Assembly: GCA_023412805.1 (NCBI GenBank)
Contig: JAEZRM010000014.1
Coordinates: forward strand, 38,118-102,117
Origin: Pseudomonadota bacterium
Lineage (GTDB): Bacteria > Pseudomonadota > Alphaproteobacteria > Rhizobiales > Hyphomicrobiaceae
Length of the DNA stretch: 64,000 bases
Reading direction: 5' to 3'
Under the pieces are notes generated by a model that was not told the DNA's origin, searched no databases, and saw only the letters and a program-made list of their open reading frames with translations. Shown in pieces: positions 34,122 to 42,469 of this stretch. The translations under genes were made by a program, and so were the position numbers. Position 1 is the stretch's first letter. Every line of letters begins with the position of its first letter.

Positions 34122-35504
34122 ATGTCCACCCGCCAGGACGGTGCGCCCTCCCCCGTCGTGCGCTCGCGCGCCGATCTCGTCGACTGGATTGCCGTCGGGT
34201 GTAAGCCCGCCGATCAATGGCGCATCGGCACTGAGCACGAGAAGATCGTCTTTCACACCGATGACCTGAGCCCGGTGCCCTACGAAGGACCGCGCGGCAT
34301 CCGCGCCATCCTCGAGGCGCTCATCGCCCGCTACGGCTGGCTGCCGATCATCGAGGGCGAGAATATCATCGCCCTGAAACGGCCGGACGGCGAACCCTCC
34401 GCCACTGTCTCGCTCGAGCCCGGCGGCCAGTTCGAGCTTTCCGGCGCGCCGCTCGAGAACTTGCACGAGGTCGCCGCCGAGACGCAGCAGCATCTCGATC
34501 AGGTGAGCGCGATCGGCAAGGATCTCGGCGTCGGCTTCCTCGGCCTCGGCTTCTCGCCGACCTGGACGCGCGAAGAGACGCCGCGCATGCCCAAGCGCCG
34601 CTATGCGGTCATGACGCGCTACATGCCGCAGGTCGGCAAGGGCGGCCTCGACATGATGTACCGCACGGCAACCATCCAGGTGAATCTCGACTTCGGCAGC
34701 GAAGCCGACATGGTCAAGAAGCTGCGCGTATCACTCGCGTTGCAGCCGATCGCGACCGCGATCTTTGCGGCCTCGCCCTTCACCGAAGGTAAGCCGAACG
34801 GCTTTCTCTCCATGCGCAGCGAAGTGTGGCGCGACACCGACAAGAGGCGCACGGGAATGCTGCCCTTCGTCTTCGAGGAGGGCATGAGCTTCGAGCGCTA
34901 TGCCGAGTACGCGCTCGATGTGCCCATGTACTTCGTCTATCGCGATGGCAATTACATCGACGTTGCGGGCGCGTCGTTCCGTGACTTCATGGACGGCAAG
35001 CTTGCGGCGCTGCCCGGCGAACGCCCGACCATCGACGACTGGTCCGATCACATGACGACGCTGTTTCCCGAAGTGCGCATGAAGCGCTTTCTCGAAATGC
35101 GTGGTGCAGATGGCGGGCGCTGGCGGCGCATCTGCGCGCTCCCTGCTTTCTGGGTCGGCCTGCTCTACGATCAGACGGCCCTCGATGCAGCGTGGTCGCT
35201 CGTCAAGGACTGGACGGCGGAGGAGCGCCAAGCCTTGCGTGACGGCGTGCCGCGGCTCGCGCTCAAGACGCCCTTCCGCAGTGGCAAGGCGCTGGATATC
35301 GCGCGCGAGGCAATGGCGATTTCGCGCAGTGGCCTTGCAGCGCGCGCTCGCAAGAATGCAGCCGGTATCGACGAGCGTGAGTATCTCGCGCCTGTCGAGG
35401 AGATCGTGGCGTCGGGCCGCACGATCGCCGAGCAATTGCTCGAGGCCTATCACGGCCCATGGAAAGGCGATGTTCGCCCCGTATTTCGCGAGTACGCTTT
35501 CTGA
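34122..35504 (+). CDS. gshA: Glutamate-cysteine ligase (plant/alphaproteobacterial type)
   Basis: This enzyme makes gamma-glutamylcysteine, the first step of glutathione synthesis. The 460-residue protein matches the GCS2-type ligase shared by alphaproteobacteria and plants: WRIGTEHEKIVFHTDDL, ATVSLEPGGQFELSGAPLE, RYMPQVGKGGLDMMYRTA, QVNLDFGSEADMVKKLRVS, ASPFTEGKPNGFLSMRSEV, WRDTDKRRTGMLPFVFEEG. The open frame begins at 33918, but the conserved region starts after MSTRQDGAPS; the ATG at 34122 follows acgaggat. It is single, convergent with the hydrolase gene to the right. It sits next to ahcY, so sulfur-amino-acid and thiol metabolism genes are neighbours. Confidence 0.94.
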   Translation: MSTRQDGAPSPVVRSRADLVDWIAVGCKPADQWRIGTEHEKIVFHTDDLSPVPYEGPRGIRAILEALIARYGWLPIIEGENIIALKRPDGEPSATVSLEPGGQFELSGAPLENLHEVAAETQQHLDQVSAIGKDLGVGFLGLGFSPTWTREETPRMPKRRYAVMTRYMPQVGKGGLDMMYRTATIQVNLDFGSEADMVKKLRVSLALQPIATAIFAASPFTEGKPNGFLSMRSEVWRDTDKRRTGMLPFVFEEGMSFERYAEYALDVPMYFVYRDGNYIDVAGASFRDFMDGKLAALPGERPTIDDWSDHMTTLFPEVRMKRFLEMRGADGGRWRRICALPAFWVGLLYDQTALDAAWSLVKDWTAEERQALRDGVPRLALKTPFRSGKALDIAREAMAISRSGLAARARKNAAGIDEREYLAPVEEIVASGRTIAEQLLEAYHGPWKGDVRPVFREYAF

Positions 35505-35639
35505 ATTCCCTCTCCGCGCACACGGGAAAGGGTTAGGGTGAGGGGCGGCGACAAATTCAGACGTTTGCGGATGCCGCCGCCTCATCCCGACCTTCTCCCC
35601 GTAGAGGACGGGGAGAAGCGGAAGTGAAGGGGTACAGGC
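35505..35639. repeat. Intergenic REP-like palindromic sequence
   Basis: The whole gap between the convergent gshA and hydrolase genes has the look of a dispersed rhizobial intergenic repeat. It contains a 'ccctctccgc...ggttagggtgagggg' segment and a perfect 11-bp hairpin (CTTCTCCCCGT at 35592-35602, ACGGGGAGAAG at 35608-35618, loop AGAGG). I see only one copy in this window. It may also act as a bidirectional terminator. Confidence 0.6.
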
Positions 35640-36836
35640 TCAGCTCAGTGCCTTTCGCACAGCATCGACCGCTGCACGTGTCACGCTGATGAGGTCCACG
35701 TCCAGCGGTGGCCCTTGCGACGAGAACTTTGCGATCACGATCTCGCTGGCCGGATCGATGAACAGGTTCTGTCCGTGGATGCCGAGGCCTGACAGGAGCG
35801 GTGTACGGCCGCGCTCGACGTACCATTTTGCGCGATAGTGCATGGCGAGACCGGGAAAGTACTCGACGAACGTGCTGGCGTTCCAAGCGTCCGGATCGCC
35901 ATTCTGCAGAATGTCTGCGAGCCAGCTCTCGGGAATGATCTGACGCGTGCCACGCGCGCCGCGCTCCAGTATGAGTTGACCGACACGAGCAAGATCGCGT
36001 GTCGTCATGCACATGCCGCCGGCGCAGCGCGGCGCGCCGAGACGATCGACGGTGATGTATGCGCTTTCGGCAGCGCCCATGGGCTGCCAGACGAGTTCGC
36101 TCATGAGATTGGCGAAGCGCCGCCTCGCCGCTCGCTCGACAACCCATCCGAGCAGGTCCGTGTTCACCGAGATATAGTGGAAGCGCCCGCCGTGCGGGCG
36201 GTCTGCTTCGTCGAGGTGGCGATAGAACGAGCGCAGATCCGAGGGCGCCTCGCCGGGGCTGAGCGGATTCCACCCCGTCGATTTGCGGTACTCGATGATA
36301 GGGCCGGACGTCGCGAGATAGTCCTCGTCGAACACGACGCCCGTCCGCATATCGAGAAGGTGGCGCACCGTGGCGCCGGCATAGGCTGTTTTGGCCACCT
36401 CGGGCACGTAGTCGGTTACGGGGCGTTCGACGTCCAGCTCACCCTGACCAGCGAGCACGCCGGCGATAAGCCCGAGCATGGATTTGCTGACCGACATGAG
36501 AATGTGCGGCGAGCGCGCGGTCATGCCGTTGGCGTACTGCTCGAAAACCAACGCGCCCCTGTGCAGGATGACGATGCCGTCGGTGCTCGAGTCCGCGAGG
36601 AACTGGCCGAACGTCGTGGACTTGCCATTGGGCATCGGCACGGCGAGGTGATCGAGGTTCTGCGGGGCAGCCTTCAGCGCGCGCACGCCGTCCGGATCAT
36701 GAGGGATATCGGCGCTCGGGATGAGCTCGCGCACATGGTGAAAAGCCCAGCTGTTGAACGGCGCCAGCCGCCAGTTTTCAAGGGTCACTTGTGCTCGTGG
36801 AGCGGGCGGAAACCCCTCCATCGGACGTTCAGTCAT
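35640..36836 (-). CDS. Serine hydrolase of the beta-lactamase/6-aminohexanoate hydrolase type
   Basis: The 398-residue protein has the class C beta-lactamase fold: SVSKSMLGLIAGVLAGQGE contains the nucleophile SxxK, with a following Tyr-containing motif (GRFHYISVNTDLLGWVVER) and GLGIHGQNLFIDPASEIVI near the C terminus. The region VRHLLDMRTGVVFDEDY is typical of esterase- and NylB-like members. No signal peptide is seen, pointing to a cytoplasmic esterase or amidase rather than a drug-resistance enzyme. The open frame begins at 37010; I use the ATG at 36836 (MTERPMEGFPP), which starts the plausible protein. Natural substrate unknown. Confidence 0.85.
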   Translation of the reverse strand: MTERPMEGFPPAPRAQVTLENWRLAPFNSWAFHHVRELIPSADIPHDPDGVRALKAAPQNLDHLAVPMPNGKSTTFGQFLADSSTDGIVILHRGALVFEQYANGMTARSPHILMSVSKSMLGLIAGVLAGQGELDVERPVTDYVPEVAKTAYAGATVRHLLDMRTGVVFDEDYLATSGPIIEYRKSTGWNPLSPGEAPSDLRSFYRHLDEADRPHGGRFHYISVNTDLLGWVVERAARRRFANLMSELVWQPMGAAESAYITVDRLGAPRCAGGMCMTTRDLARVGQLILERGARGTRQIIPESWLADILQNGDPDAWNASTFVEYFPGLAMHYRAKWYVERGRTPLLSGLGIHGQNLFIDPASEIVIAKFSSQGPPLDVDLISVTRAAVDAVRKALS

Positions 36837-37051
36837 GCTTCTTGTCCCCCTGCAGCGATGTCGGCCTACCGGCGTGAGCTTAGGCCAATCGCGCGGCCAA
36901 GAGAACATATCGGAACACGGAGAGGCTGGCGTTGGCGCGCTGGTGCTGCCTGGCTGTCCACGACGCGGGGCGCGTGGGGTGGCGGCTAGCGTTGGCGGGC
37001 ACCGCTGCATCCTCTAGGATCGCGCGGATATTCTGGGGTGGGGTCAATTAT

Positions 37052-38296
37052 ATGTCTGTGGTGACGTTTGGCCGAGAGCCGTGGTGGGTACGGCTCGTAT
37101 CGATACTATCGTTATTGCTCGCCGGTTTCGTGTCGGTTGCCTTGGTCTACTCCTACACGCTTCAAGAGCCCTCTACACTCAAGTGGAATTCCTGGGCCTT
37201 CTATGAGTGGTTGATAAACTTCGAAGGCGGGTTTGTCCGAAGGGGCCTCGCTGGCCATGTTATCCGCCATATGTCGTTTGCCTCCGAAATAGAGATCGTG
37301 AATATCGTCGTGTTCGTGCTGTTTCTACTGTTTGTTGTAATTTCCTTAATTTTCAGTTTGATGTTTATCCCGGGAGGGAGGTCGACGGCACTATTTATTT
37401 TATCTCCGATGAGCTTCCTGGCGATGGCCGTGGGGAACCATTATTATTATAGGAAGGAGATAATATTCTATATTTGTGTTTTTCTTGTCGCCGTGCTCAT
37501 GGCGCTTCTCCGAGAGCGAGATTCGAGGCTGGCGCGATGCGCGATATTGGCAATAATAGGGCTCTGGACCGTGGTCGGGATGTTTATCCATGAAGGGGTC
37601 ATCTTCTTCTGCGTGTTCATCTTCAGTTTGATAGTCTATCGCCTCGTGGGGAGAAGATTTCGATCCGCTGCGGTGCTTTCCTATCTGGCCTTATCTTTCC
37701 TCATGTTCGGCGTCATGGCGTATTTCTCCGGCAATGAAGCCGTGGCTGAGCAAATTTGGCTTTCGCTGTCAGATGAAGGGCGTTCGTTAGTGCCGGGCGC
37801 AGGTCCTGCGGGCGGCATCTCTGCGATCGGCTGGTCTACAAGGTATGCCGTGTCCCTGACGCTTAGTGCATTGCTTAGCGGAATGGCGGCATACTATATG
37901 CTGTCGCTTCTCATCGTATATTTGGTAGTGGCGTTTATTGTTTCGGCGCAAAGGGGAGTATCTGCAGCGATCGTTATTACGTCGCCGGAATTCATTTTTG
38001 GATTTTCTTTGATTCTTATGTCGTTCCTTCCCCTATTTGTGGTTGCATGGGATTGGGGTCGCGTGATCACCGGTGTGTATGTGGTTTCTTTGACATTTTT
38101 CAGTCTCAGGTTGGATGGTGCGGTGGTTGCCGGAGCTGCGCCATGGTTGTCCGTAGCCGCGAAGCCTGCATTGCTGACAACGGTCGGTCTAATTGTTCTG
38201 TGGCTCACGAAAGTCCCTGAATGTTGCATCCGAACAACCGATGGCAACGGAGCTCCGTGGTCGCTCCTCGGCTTTGCGAGGCAACTTATTCCTTGA
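37052..38296 (+). CDS. Polytopic membrane protein, AT-richer than surroundings
   Basis: This 414-residue protein is mostly hydrophobic, with about ten to twelve membrane segments (SILSLLLAGFVSVALVYSY, IVVFVLFLLFVVISLIFSL, IIFYICVFLVAVLMALL, ILAIIGLWTVVGMFIHEG, LSLLIVYLVVAFIVS). A loop FEGGFVRRGLAGHVIRH near residue 50 is reminiscent of polysaccharide or exopolysaccharide membrane proteins of the EpsG type, but I cannot name it. Codon use is strikingly different from its neighbours: many ATA, TTA, ATT and AAT codons, for example around 37435-37470. This suggests recent horizontal acquisition. It begins with ATG 37052 after ggggtggggtc. The open frame extends upstream to 36932 without membrane character. 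Confidence 0.75.
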   Translation: MSVVTFGREPWWVRLVSILSLLLAGFVSVALVYSYTLQEPSTLKWNSWAFYEWLINFEGGFVRRGLAGHVIRHMSFASEIEIVNIVVFVLFLLFVVISLIFSLMFIPGGRSTALFILSPMSFLAMAVGNHYYYRKEIIFYICVFLVAVLMALLRERDSRLARCAILAIIGLWTVVGMFIHEGVIFFCVFIFSLIVYRLVGRRFRSAAVLSYLALSFLMFGVMAYFSGNEAVAEQIWLSLSDEGRSLVPGAGPAGGISAIGWSTRYAVSLTLSALLSGMAAYYMLSLLIVYLVVAFIVSAQRGVSAAIVITSPEFIFGFSLILMSFLPLFVVAWDWGRVITGVYVVSLTFFSLRLDGAVVAGAAPWLSVAAKPALLTTVGLIVLWLTKVPECCIRTTDGNGAPWSLLGFARQLIP

Positions 38297-38439
38297 GAAG
38301 TACTCGCATGATTGTCCCGGCTGATGCCCTCAAAACGACGTTGGTTGTTACATTGGTCTTGGATGAGATTGCACGAGGGAACCGTTGTCCCTCCCAAGAA
38401 TTACTATATGTCTGACGACTGACAACTCGTGAGGGGACT

Positions 38440-38568
38440 ATGGACTCGAAGAACATGGTGATTGTGGTGCTGGCCGTAGCGGTCGCAGTTCTCGGCTATC
38501 TGTACTGGGACAGCCAGCGCACAGGCGTCGACATCAACGTGCCGGGCGTGCGCATCAAGGCGAACTAG
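38440..38568 (+). CDS. 42-residue single-pass membrane protein
   Basis: This short gene has a good ribosome site (gaggggac, 38431-38438) right before its ATG. It encodes MDSKNMVIVVLAVAVAVLG, one transmembrane helix, then a short polar tail with YLYWDSQRTGVDINVPGVR and KAN. The pattern (short N terminus, helix, then aromatic belt YLYW, then D/N-rich tail) looks like a genuine small membrane protein of a kind I associate with Hyphomicrobiales. Function unknown. Confidence 0.7.
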   Translation: MDSKNMVIVVLAVAVAVLGYLYWDSQRTGVDINVPGVRIKAN

Positions 38569-38585
38569 CGGCGCGGATGCGGCGA

Positions 38586-38768
38586 TCAGCCGGGTCGTCC
38601 GTCCGCAAGCGCACGCAAACTCTTCGCGACCTCGAAGTCCGAGATGATCTTGCTGCAGACCGCGAGCGGAATGCCGTTCTGGCGCGCGTACTGCTCGACG
38701 GCGGCGCGACCATCCATCTCGTAGATGATCTGAAGCTTCTCCGCGAGCTTCGAGCTGGATGTTTGCAT
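38586..38768 (-). CDS. Hypothetical 60-residue protein
   Basis: This small ORF encodes a balanced, helical, soluble sequence (KLAEKLQIIYEMDGRAAVE, QYARQNGIPLAVCSKIISD, FEVAKSLRALADG). No clear ribosome site precedes the ATG. It is convergent with the 42-residue membrane-protein gene, whose stop is 17 bases away. I do not recognise a family and the call rests on sequence composition. Confidence 0.45.
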   Translation of the reverse strand: MQTSSSKLAEKLQIIYEMDGRAAVEQYARQNGIPLAVCSKIISDFEVAKSLRALADGRPG

Positions 38769-38882
38769 GGCTCTACGAGACGCGATTCGCGGGGCAGACT
38801 CGCGGCAGCATTTAGCCGCTCCGGTGGCAGAGTTTCTGCTCCGGCGCGAAGCGTGTCCTGCCGAGCTCAGTCGCTGGCGCCA

Positions 38883-39629
38883 TCAGGTCATCGGTGGCGG
38901 TTCGATCCCAAGGCTGGCTGCTGCCGCTGTCGTTGCTGCATAGACGACATAACGGCTCCAGGGACGCCACTTCGGCCCGCCTTCTCTGACCATGCGAAGG
39001 AAACGCGAGCCCTTCAGCACATCCTCGAACTGCGGGTAAACGTAGACGACATAGACGTCGCGCGGCTTCGCGTTCAGCGATGCTTCAAGATTGGCGATTA
39101 CGTCCTGCAGAATCTCACGCCCAAAGGGGTCGAAGAGGAAAAGCACGAGCGGTTCGTCGCTGTAAGAGAAGTCGAGCGCATCCATGCACTTTAGCTCGAT
39201 GGCCTCGCACTGTTGAGAGTCGGGCTTGTAGCGCTCGACGTTTTGTTCCGCGCTGCGATGCAGTTGTTCCGAGAGCTCGATGCCGACAATTTTCTTGAAG
39301 GGAAACTCCGACGCGACGAGCAGCGCGCGACCTTTGCCCGACCCCATGTCGACGAATGCGAACTTGTTCGGCTGCAGAGGGATCGAGCCGAGAATCTCGT
39401 AGATCGTGGAAGCGGTCGTCGGCACGTAGAAGTGCACGGAGGTCTTCTGATTGCGCTCGAACGTCGGCGCGGACGTATCCGTGCCGAAGCGCGCGTCGAA
39501 GGCTTCGAGCCGCTCCTCGACGTAGGATCTCGCATACTCGAACAGATAGAAGATGCGCCCGATTATCGGGCCATTGAGATCGAGCGGACCGCGGAACACC
39601 TTGGTCAGAATCGGATTGAGGGCGGCCAT
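38883..39629 (-). CDS. Class I SAM-dependent methyltransferase-like protein
   Basis: The 248-residue protein has a Rossmann-type methyltransferase core: motif I FAFVDMGSGKGRALLVASE (about residues 91-109), the acidic residue ending beta-2 in KKIVGIELSEQLHRSAEQN, and LVLFLFDPFGREILQDVIA as motif IV (DPFG). A helical N terminus (residues 1-60) and a variable C terminus (WRPWSRYVVYAA) complete it. Substrate is not predictable. It may depend on ahcY for removal of its product, but that is true for any methyltransferase. Confidence 0.8.
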   Translation of the reverse strand: MAALNPILTKVFRGPLDLNGPIIGRIFYLFEYARSYVEERLEAFDARFGTDTSAPTFERNQKTSVHFYVPTTASTIYEILGSIPLQPNKFAFVDMGSGKGRALLVASEFPFKKIVGIELSEQLHRSAEQNVERYKPDSQQCEAIELKCMDALDFSYSDEPLVLFLFDPFGREILQDVIANLEASLNAKPRDVYVVYVYPQFEDVLKGSRFLRMVREGGPKWRPWSRYVVYAATTAAAASLGIEPPPMT

Positions 39630-40028
39630 GCTCTTCTCCTGGTTGGGACACGCTCCGTCAGCGGCGCGGCGTCAGCGCGTGCTCGCGAACTCAGTGAAAG
39701 GCGTCCATTGACTAACCGCGATATCCCCATCGCGCCCCCCGCCTGAGGTTTGGATCACGTCCCGAATCGTCGCGGTATGCGACATACAAGCCTGAGACGC
39801 CGCGCCGCTGCGCCGATTGCAGGGCTGGTCAGCAGGAATGTCGCGACGTTTCGTTGCTGCGCGCATGGGCTGCCGCTGGCGCGCCGTAATTTGCGTGTCG
39901 GCACAGGCAAAACGGCGTTGGCGCGGATGCGCGAGGGGCGCCGCGGCTTTTCACATTCGCGTCAACTCGAGGTGTTTTCGCACCTCACACGTGAAGCGAA
40001 GTCCCGCGTTGAATAGTCGAATGGGAAT
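39630..40028. other. Non-coding gap before tRNA-Gly
   Basis: I see no gene I can support in these 400 bases. The open frames here (for example 39750-40016 on the + strand) are Arg-rich and look like chance frames. The segment is GC-rich without clear repeats. Confidence 0.5.
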
Positions 40029-40102
40029 TGGAGCGGGTGAAGGGAATCGAACCCTCGTCATCAGCTTGGAAGGCTGTTGCTCTACCATTGAGCTACACCC
40101 GC
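40029..40102 (-). tRNA. tRNA-Gly (anticodon TCC)
   Basis: On the minus strand the acceptor stem GCGGGTG (40102-40096) pairs with CACCCGC (40039-40033), followed by the discriminator T and an encoded CCA (40031-40029). The D arm GCTC/GAGC, anticodon loop CTTCCAA (anticodon TCC) and T arm GAGGG-TTCGATT-CCCTT are all present. Length is 74 nt with CCA. The conjugative-element genes begin about 390 bases beyond its 5' end. Confidence 0.97.
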
Positions 40103-40490
40103 GATTTCAATGACTTAGATGGCTTGTCGTGAGGCGAAAGGGTCAGAATAGGGTCAGCAATCGCGTTGGGGATGACTTCTACCGGATGCGGCTCGGGTTG
40201 TGAAGGGCGGCGCTTCCAGCCGGTTCCCGCCTGCGATTTTTGATCAAGGACCTTGGCTGCCATCAGACCAGCGCCGGCGGGACTTGGCGTCGGTATCGGC
40301 ATCGGGTGGGGATACCGAAGCGAGCCGTTGGCAGCGCCTCGATTCGCCAAAGGGAGTGAAGCGGCTTGACGGTACCGATACCGCGGTGGATGTTCCGGCT
40401 GGTGTTGATTGAGATGGGCCAGTGCGCCACCAGCGAGGTGCGCCAAGGTCAGGCAATCATGATCACTAGGATAGGGTGTTCGAGGATAGT
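40103..40490. other. Non-coding junction between tRNA-Gly and element genes
   Basis: No convincing gene. A 117-residue minus-strand frame (40093-40446) is Pro/Ala/Arg-rich and runs into the tRNA, so I reject it. Close to the tRNA 5' end there is a short tandem repeat GGGTCAG at 40140-40146 and 40154-40160. This segment may include the left border of the mobile element; no copy of the tRNA end is seen on the right. Confidence 0.4.
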
Positions 40491-40778
40491 TTATTCGCCC
40501 CGTCTCTCCGGTTGTTGACCAGGCGTATCTCGCTCAACGACGCGCTTTTCCACCCATTCTTCGATTTCCGACAAGAGCCATGCAACGCGGTTTGGTCCGA
40601 CCTGGATCCTGCGTGGAAACAACCCGCGCTTCTCTAGGCGCAGGATGTGTTGGGGTGTGTATGGAACGATGGCGAGCAGCTCTGATCTCGTGATGAGCCG
40701 AAGCGATTGCGCGCTCGGCAACGATGATCCTGACGGCGAGGCAGTCGTGCCGATGTCTCGGTCGGTTGGCGTTGTCAT
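40491..40778 (-). CDS. AlpA-family / helix-turn-helix DNA-binding protein
   Basis: This 95-residue protein is a small excisionase/AlpA-like regulator: LITRSELLAIVPYTPQHIL, RLEKRGLFPRRIQVGPNRV, AWLLSEIEEWVEKRVVERD form the winged HTH typical of AlpA (YTxxHIxRLxxxGxFPxRxxLGxxxxAW). Such genes commonly lie at the edge of integrated elements and control integrase or excision genes. The ATG at 40778 is preceded by a good site (gaggagtaacc). It ends the run of minus-strand genes on the left side of the element and follows the MFS transporter gene by 2 bases. Confidence 0.85.
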   Translation of the reverse strand: MTTPTDRDIGTTASPSGSSLPSAQSLRLITRSELLAIVPYTPQHILRLEKRGLFPRRIQVGPNRVAWLLSEIEEWVEKRVVERDTPGQQPERRGE

Positions 40779-40780
40779 GG

Positions 40781-42463
40781 TTACTCCTCTCGAAGCGTCG
40801 GTATCAAAAGAGCGGTCTTCGGTGGGGGCAGTGCCTGCACAGCGACTGCGCGGGCATTCTCGCTTGAGGTCACTTGTGGCTGATGCAGGTGTGGTAACGT
40901 CCGCGACGTAGAGATTGGAATTGCAAGCGACCACCCGATTGCGGCCATGATCCCTACCGACGCCAGTGCCGCAGAGCGCCACGCCGATACCTGGCGCTGC
41001 GCGATTGATTGCCGAGAATGCCAATCTTGACGCGCCTGTAGATAGGGAACGGCGTCCGAGCTCGACACTCCGAGCGTCGCGGCAAGCGCATGAACGGGAT
41101 GCGCGGGAAGGTTGGTGGCAAAGACCGCACGTCGCAGCGGTCGGATAAACCATAGGAACGCCGCGACCTGCAGCGCGAGGTTGATGCCGAGTGCGGTGTG
41201 ATACGCTATGGGCGGATGGCGCCCCGCCTCACCCGGCCAGAGCTCCATGATGAATCCGATGCCGACCTGGACCACGAAGGCGCTGCCGATATGGAGAAGA
41301 TTGAGCGCGCCGTTGGCGCGACCGGATGCCGACTTCGGGAACAGCTCGGCTAGGATAGCAAAACTCAAGACGGTGCCAGCGCCCATGCTAGCGATCGAAG
41401 TCCAGGGGAGCCAGGCCGGAACTGGCAAGCGAAGGACCAATGCGAGCTGCGCCAGCAAGGCAAGCCCGGTGGCAAACGCGAAGGTTGCCGGCAAGCAGAC
41501 ACCGCGTTTGCGGAGCCGATCGCCGGCCGTCCCGAGAACAAGTGCGGCCGCGCTGAGCGCGATCGCCATAATCAGCAGGTGCATCACGACATCATGACGC
41601 GGGAGTCCCTCGACATCGGCAAGCCACGGTCCGGCCCACAGGCCCTGCAATGCCCAGGCCGAGCCGATGGTTGTGGCCGACAGTGGCGCAAGGCGCCAGA
41701 AACGCGCGTCCCGATAGATCGCTCGGATGCTCATACCGGAAGCGGTAGACTCACCTCGTTCGAGCGCGGGACGTTCCGGCACGAACCACAGGATCAGCAG
41801 TGCCGCTATGGCCGATAGAACTGCCAGCAACATGAACAAACCGCGCCATCCGATCGACGCGATCATTATCTCGGCAGGCGCGGTTGCCGTGACGGCACCG
41901 AGGGTGCCGAAGGCAATGAGCCAACCGTTGGCCAGAGCGATCCGCTCCGCAGGGAACCAGATCACGAGTGCTTTCAGGCCGGCCATCAGTGCGCTAGCCA
42001 CGCCGAGACCTATAAGGGCTCTCCCGAGGATCAGGCCGAGGAGATCCTGCGCGCAGGCAAAGACGGCAGCTCCGATCGCTGCGATCAAGAGGAGAGCGGC
42101 TTGCACGCGGCGTGGCCCAAAGCGATCGAGCCATGCGCCGAGCGGAAGTTGAGCCGCGCCAAAGGTCAGGAACAGGATGGCCGTGATTAAGCCGAGATCA
42201 GCGGCAGAGAGCCCAAACTCGCTGACGAGCGGGCCGGAGATCAGCGCATTGATGGTGCGGAAGACGTAGCTGAGAAAATAGCCTGCAGCGAACGGCAGCA
42301 GGACGATCGCGACGAGACGCCAAGTTCGATCGTCATTGATTGCCTTCACCTCTGCCTCTAAAGGCTTGCTCAGAATGCGCGGCAATTCGCCGTCTGGATC
42401 CGCGGCGAGGCCATAGGAGGGCGAAAGGTACGCGGTGTGCGCCGAAGAGATCGCCATCGCCAT
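40781..42463 (-). CDS. Major facilitator superfamily transporter
   Basis: This 560-residue protein has twelve predicted helices in the first 440 residues, with the MFS motif-A-like loop GAWLDRFGPRRVQAALLLI between helices 2 and 3, and RALIGLGVASALMAGLKAL in helix 4-5. The pattern FPAERIALANGWLIAFGTL resembles the nitrate/cyanate/sugar MFS subgroup. An extra C-terminal extension (about residues 440-560) contains one more hydrophobic segment (SAALASVGIMAAIGWSLAI) and a Pro-rich tail. Substrate is unknown. It lies 6 bases after the thioesterase gene and 2 before alpA-like, so the three may be cotranscribed cargo. Confidence 0.85.
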   Translation of the reverse strand: MAMAISSAHTAYLSPSYGLAADPDGELPRILSKPLEAEVKAINDDRTWRLVAIVLLPFAAGYFLSYVFRTINALISGPLVSEFGLSAADLGLITAILFLTFGAAQLPLGAWLDRFGPRRVQAALLLIAAIGAAVFACAQDLLGLILGRALIGLGVASALMAGLKALVIWFPAERIALANGWLIAFGTLGAVTATAPAEIMIASIGWRGLFMLLAVLSAIAALLILWFVPERPALERGESTASGMSIRAIYRDARFWRLAPLSATTIGSAWALQGLWAGPWLADVEGLPRHDVVMHLLIMAIALSAAALVLGTAGDRLRKRGVCLPATFAFATGLALLAQLALVLRLPVPAWLPWTSIASMGAGTVLSFAILAELFPKSASGRANGALNLLHIGSAFVVQVGIGFIMELWPGEAGRHPPIAYHTALGINLALQVAAFLWFIRPLRRAVFATNLPAHPVHALAATLGVSSSDAVPYLQARQDWHSRQSIAQRQVSAWRSAALASVGIMAAIGWSLAIPISTSRTLPHLHQPQVTSSENARAVAVQALPPPKTALLIPTLREE

Positions 42464-42469
42464 GTCGAG

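Noticed and set aside
40093..40446. 117-residue minus-strand ORF ending in the tRNA-Gly gene; considered as an integrase remnant
   Set aside because: No integrase catalytic residues (R...HxxR...Y) and a Pro/Ala/Arg composition; it also enters the tRNA.
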